64,000 bases of DNA from JAVVEG01 sp032251455 (GTDB lineage Bacteria; Pseudomonadota; Gammaproteobacteria; Pseudomonadales; Pseudohongiellaceae): positions 1 to 64,000 of the forward strand of contig JAVVEG010000009.1 in NCBI GenBank assembly GCA_032251455.1. The letters run 5' to 3'. Positions 61,934 through 64,000 of this stretch are shown here, piece by piece. Positions within the stretch are counted from its first letter, which is position 1. Each line of letters begins with the position of its first letter. Position numbers and translations under genes: made by a program. The notes beneath the pieces were generated by a model. The model saw only the letters and a program-made list of their open reading frames with translations. It did no database searches and was not told the origin of the DNA.

Positions 61934-62249
61934 CAATATCAGTCCTGGAACCACCCCTGCACTGAGGGGATTCAGGTATCTGGTGACCCGCATCTTGCCA
62001 TTCCTCGGGGGTGTAGGTATGCAGTGCCAAAGCATGAACACCGCTGTTCAATTGCTCGGACAACAAAGCATAGATTCGTTGATGGCGTTTGACCGCAGAC
62101 AGGCCATTGAAGACTTCACTGACAACAGTGATGCGGAAATGTGACTCTGTCGCCGGGCCGGCATGCTGGTGACTTTCATTGCATACCTCCATGAATAAAG
62201 GCATCAGGGCATCACCAAGCTTGTTTTCCATGCTTTGCTGCGTTTTCAT
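61914..62249 (-). CDS. bolA: BolA-family protein
   Basis: A 111-residue BolA protein: ESHFRITVVSEVFNGLSAVKRHQRIYALLSEQLNSGVHALALHTYTPEEW is the family core, with the conserved histidine before HFRI and the RHQ segment. BolA proteins pair with monothiol glutaredoxins around a 2Fe-2S cluster and affect cell shape and stress responses. The C-terminal 20 residues are polar and variable. It is divergent from the YlqF-type GTPase gene. Confidence 0.93.
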   Translation of the reverse strand: MKTQQSMENKLGDALMPLFMEVCNESHQHAGPATESHFRITVVSEVFNGLSAVKRHQRIYALLSEQLNSGVHALALHTYTPEEWQDAGHQIPESPQCRGGSRTDIDAEKML

Positions 62250-62407
62250 TGAACCTCGTTGTTGCTCTCATCGATGCAGGGCTGCTGACCAGCCCGCAAA
62301 CACAAAATATTAGCCTGAAAACCGACAAGACCAGTTTAAAGGCAGGCCTAAGCTCAAGTTTGCAGGTATAATACCGCGTTTTCTGCAGCACAAGGTATCT
62401 CTACGGC

Positions 62408-63265
62408 ATGACAATCTCCTGGTACCCGGGCCACATGCACAAGGCTAACAAGGAAATGGCCAGGGTTGTCAAGGAAGTTGATATCCTGATCGAAATCCTG
62501 GATGCCCGCATGCCGCATGCCAGCAGCAACCCGATGCTGCAGAAACTGCGCAAGGACAAACCCTGTCTGCACATCCTCAACAAGGCGGATCTTGCCGAGC
62601 CGGCAATTACTGCACAGTGGCAGCAGGCTCTGGCCAGCACACCCAGGGACCGTGCCCTGATCAACAGCAAGGACATGAAGCTGCAGGCAGCAGACATAAT
62701 CAAACAATGCCAGCAGCTGGCCCAAATGGCCGGTCTGCGCAAACCACGCAAACAGGCCATGATCATCGGTATTCCCAATGTGGGCAAATCCACGCTGATG
62801 AACCAGATCGCAGGCCGCAAGATAGCACGCACCGGCAATGAGCCTGCCATCACCAAATCCCAGCAACGTATCAGACTGGGTGATGACTGGTACCTGGTCG
62901 ACACACCGGGGGTGCTCTGGCCAAAGTTTGCCGATCAGGATACCGCGTATCGTTTGGCCTGTGCCGGGGCCATCCGCAATACCGCCATGGAGTTCGAAGA
63001 GGTGGCCCTGTTCGCTGCCGAGTTTCTGCTGCGGGATTTTCCGCATCGCCTGAGCAAATTCTATGCCCTGGAGAGTCTGCCCGCTCAGCCTGAAGAGTTG
63101 CTGGAGTGCATTGCTCGCAAACGCGGTTTTCTCCGCAACGGCAATGTCGATTGGCACCGCATAGCCGAGCTTGTACTGCATGATTTTCGTGCCGGCAGGC
63201 TGGGGCCAATGAGCCTGGAACGACCAATAATCGAATCACCAACCGAATCACCAACCCCTGAGTAA
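62408..63265 (+). CDS. ylqF: ribosome biogenesis GTPase, YlqF/RbgA type
   Basis: A circularly permuted GTPase of 285 residues. The G4 motif NKAD (LHILNKADLAEPA) comes before G1 (IIGIPNVGKSTLMNQIAG), then the G2 threonine region and G3 (VDTPGVLWPKF). The start MTISWYPGHMHKANKEMARVVKEVDILIEILDARMPHASSNPML is diagnostic for this family, which in Bacillus acts late in 50S assembly. The C-terminal tail has repeated ESPTESPTPE. The gene is followed after 14 bases by rapA. Confidence 0.94.
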   Translation: MTISWYPGHMHKANKEMARVVKEVDILIEILDARMPHASSNPMLQKLRKDKPCLHILNKADLAEPAITAQWQQALASTPRDRALINSKDMKLQAADIIKQCQQLAQMAGLRKPRKQAMIIGIPNVGKSTLMNQIAGRKIARTGNEPAITKSQQRIRLGDDWYLVDTPGVLWPKFADQDTAYRLACAGAIRNTAMEFEEVALFAAEFLLRDFPHRLSKFYALESLPAQPEELLECIARKRGFLRNGNVDWHRIAELVLHDFRAGRLGPMSLERPIIESPTESPTPE

Positions 63266-63279
63266 TTGAACAGAGTATC

Positions 63280-64000
63280 ATGCCCGAGAATGAACAATTC
63301 CTGAGCGGTCAACGCTGGCTCAGTGAAACCGAACCTGAACTGGGTCTGGGTGAAATCATCGCCACAGATCACCGCAGTATCACTGTTGCCTTCAGGGCCA
63401 GCGCCGAAGAACGCTGCTATGCCCGGCACAGTGCGCCCTTGAATCGTATTCTTTTTAGCGCAGGTGATATCGTCCATGATCGTCAGCAGCGTCCTCTGCA
63501 GGTGCAGCAGATGGCCTTGCGCAATGGCCTGGCTTTTTATCTGGTGATTGCCGACGGCGAGACCGAAACACAGGTATTGCCAGAAACCGAACTCAGCGAT
63601 CTGCTGATACTGGACCAACCTGCCGATCGCCTGCTCAGCGGCCAGACCGACAGCCATGCCTGGTTTCGCTTGAAGAAAAATACCCTCCACCAAATGGCCC
63701 GGGTCGGGCAGTCACCCATTTTGGGCTTGTGCAGTGCACGCACCGAATTGATACCCCATCAACTTTATATAGCCAGTGAGGTTGCCGGTCGATATTGTCC
63801 CAGGGTCATGCTGGCCGACGAGGTGGGCCTTGGCAAGACGATAGAAGCCGGTCTGATTCTTCAGCAACAATTGGCCAATGGCCTGAGCCAGCGTGCCTTG
63901 ATCATTGTCCCGGAGCCTTTGTTGCATCAGTGGCTGGTGGAAATGTGGCGCCGTTTCAATCTTCATTTCAGCCTGTACGACCAACAGCGTTACGCGGCAA
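63280..64000 (+). CDS. rapA: RNA polymerase-associated helicase RapA, 3' end cut by the window
   Basis: RapA is a Swi2/Snf2-type ATPase that recycles RNA polymerase. The first 240 residues are seen, still open at the edge. They contain the N-terminal Tudor-like domains (LSGQRWLSETEPELGLGEIIATDHRSITVAF, then AGDIVHDRQQRPLQVQQM) and the start of the helicase core, LIPHQLYIASEVAGRYCPRVMLADEVGLGKTIEAGLIL, with Walker A DEVGLGKTIEAG. ALIIVPEPLLHQWLVEM follows. The start is the ATG at 63280; the upstream purines are weak. Confidence 0.95.
   Translation, partial: MPENEQFLSGQRWLSETEPELGLGEIIATDHRSITVAFRASAEERCYARHSAPLNRILFSAGDIVHDRQQRPLQVQQMALRNGLAFYLVIADGETETQVLPETELSDLLILDQPADRLLSGQTDSHAWFRLKKNTLHQMARVGQSPILGLCSARTELIPHQLYIASEVAGRYCPRVMLADEVGLGKTIEAGLILQQQLANGLSQRALIIVPEPLLHQWLVEMWRRFNLHFSLYDQQRYAA

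Noticed and set aside
62354..63181. 275-residue open frame opposite the YlqF-type GTPase gene
   Set aside because: The plus-strand GTPase is unambiguous; the minus-strand frame is a by-product of its codon use.

Overview
The window is chromosomal DNA of a free-living, aerobic gammaproteobacterium. The conserved blocks tig-clpP-clpX-lon-hupB-ppiD, dnaX-ybaB-recR, dnaQ-rnhA-methyltransferase facing gloB-mltD, and ttcA-tusA next to pdxB are gammaproteobacterial. NhaB, a 91-residue HU, a FadB-type beta-oxidation protein, DUF6316 and DUF6502 proteins and a pair of PQQ dehydrogenases point to a Pseudomonas/Cellvibrio/marine-gammaproteobacteria neighbourhood. I cannot name the species. No prophage, complete insertion sequence, CRISPR array or integron is visible.

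Layout. 1-6.8 kb: end of a TerB-like gene, then an MlaA homologue, hrpA and fadD on the minus strand. 6.8-13.6 kb: a long minus-strand series beginning with the 4.5S RNA gene and running dnaX, ybaB, recR, rnd, a YcgN-type gene, a small membrane protein gene, a MoxR ATPase gene and a VWA (CoxE-like) gene. 13.6-17.5 kb: two tandem PQQ dehydrogenase genes. 17.6-20.6 kb: tRNA-Ser(GGA), queF, an ABC exporter pair and tRNA-Glu(TTC). 20.8-23.9 kb: three unrecognised genes, a 167-bp palindromic element, a dimeric dUTPase and nfuA. 24-31.7 kb: metH, small membrane proteins, a sulfite reductase with its DUF934 partner, and an AcuI-type oxidoreductase. 31.7-41.8 kb: sohB, dnaQ, rnhA, a methyltransferase, gloB, mltD, nhaB, a tandem universal stress protein and ppiD. 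41.9-48.3 kb: hupB, lon, clpX, clpP and tig. 48.5-54.1 kb is the most accessory-like part: mobA, a DUF6316 gene with a near-consensus sigma-54 promoter and a highly structured leader, an alpha/beta hydrolase that has lost its serine nucleophile, a DUF6502 gene coupled to a Gly-rich protein gene, an outer-membrane barrel and msrB. 54.2-64 kb: alaA, pdxB, tusA, ttcA, fadB, a polysaccharide deacetylase, a Bax-like glucosaminidase, bolA, a YlqF-type GTPase and the start of rapA.

The genes cover protein quality control (Tig, ClpXP, Lon, PpiD), envelope maintenance (MlaA, MltD, Bax-like, SohB), sulfur chemistry (sulfite reductase, TusA-TtcA, MetH, NfuA, MsrB), fatty-acid use (FadD, FadB) and periplasmic sugar or alcohol oxidation (PQQ enzymes). 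Most neighbours overlap by 1-20 bases, so translational coupling is the rule.

The observations most worth following are: (1) a 167-bp hairpin element between two convergent orphan genes, with a decayed half-copy 40 kb away that supplies the same TGA stop codon; (2) a run of ten A followed by G in dnaX that would make a gamma subunit by -1 slippage; (3) the sigma-54 promoter and three-helix leader of the DUF6316 gene; (4) the Ser-to-Ala hydrolase; (5) the DUF6502/GGTG-protein pair with a perfect operator-like dyad.
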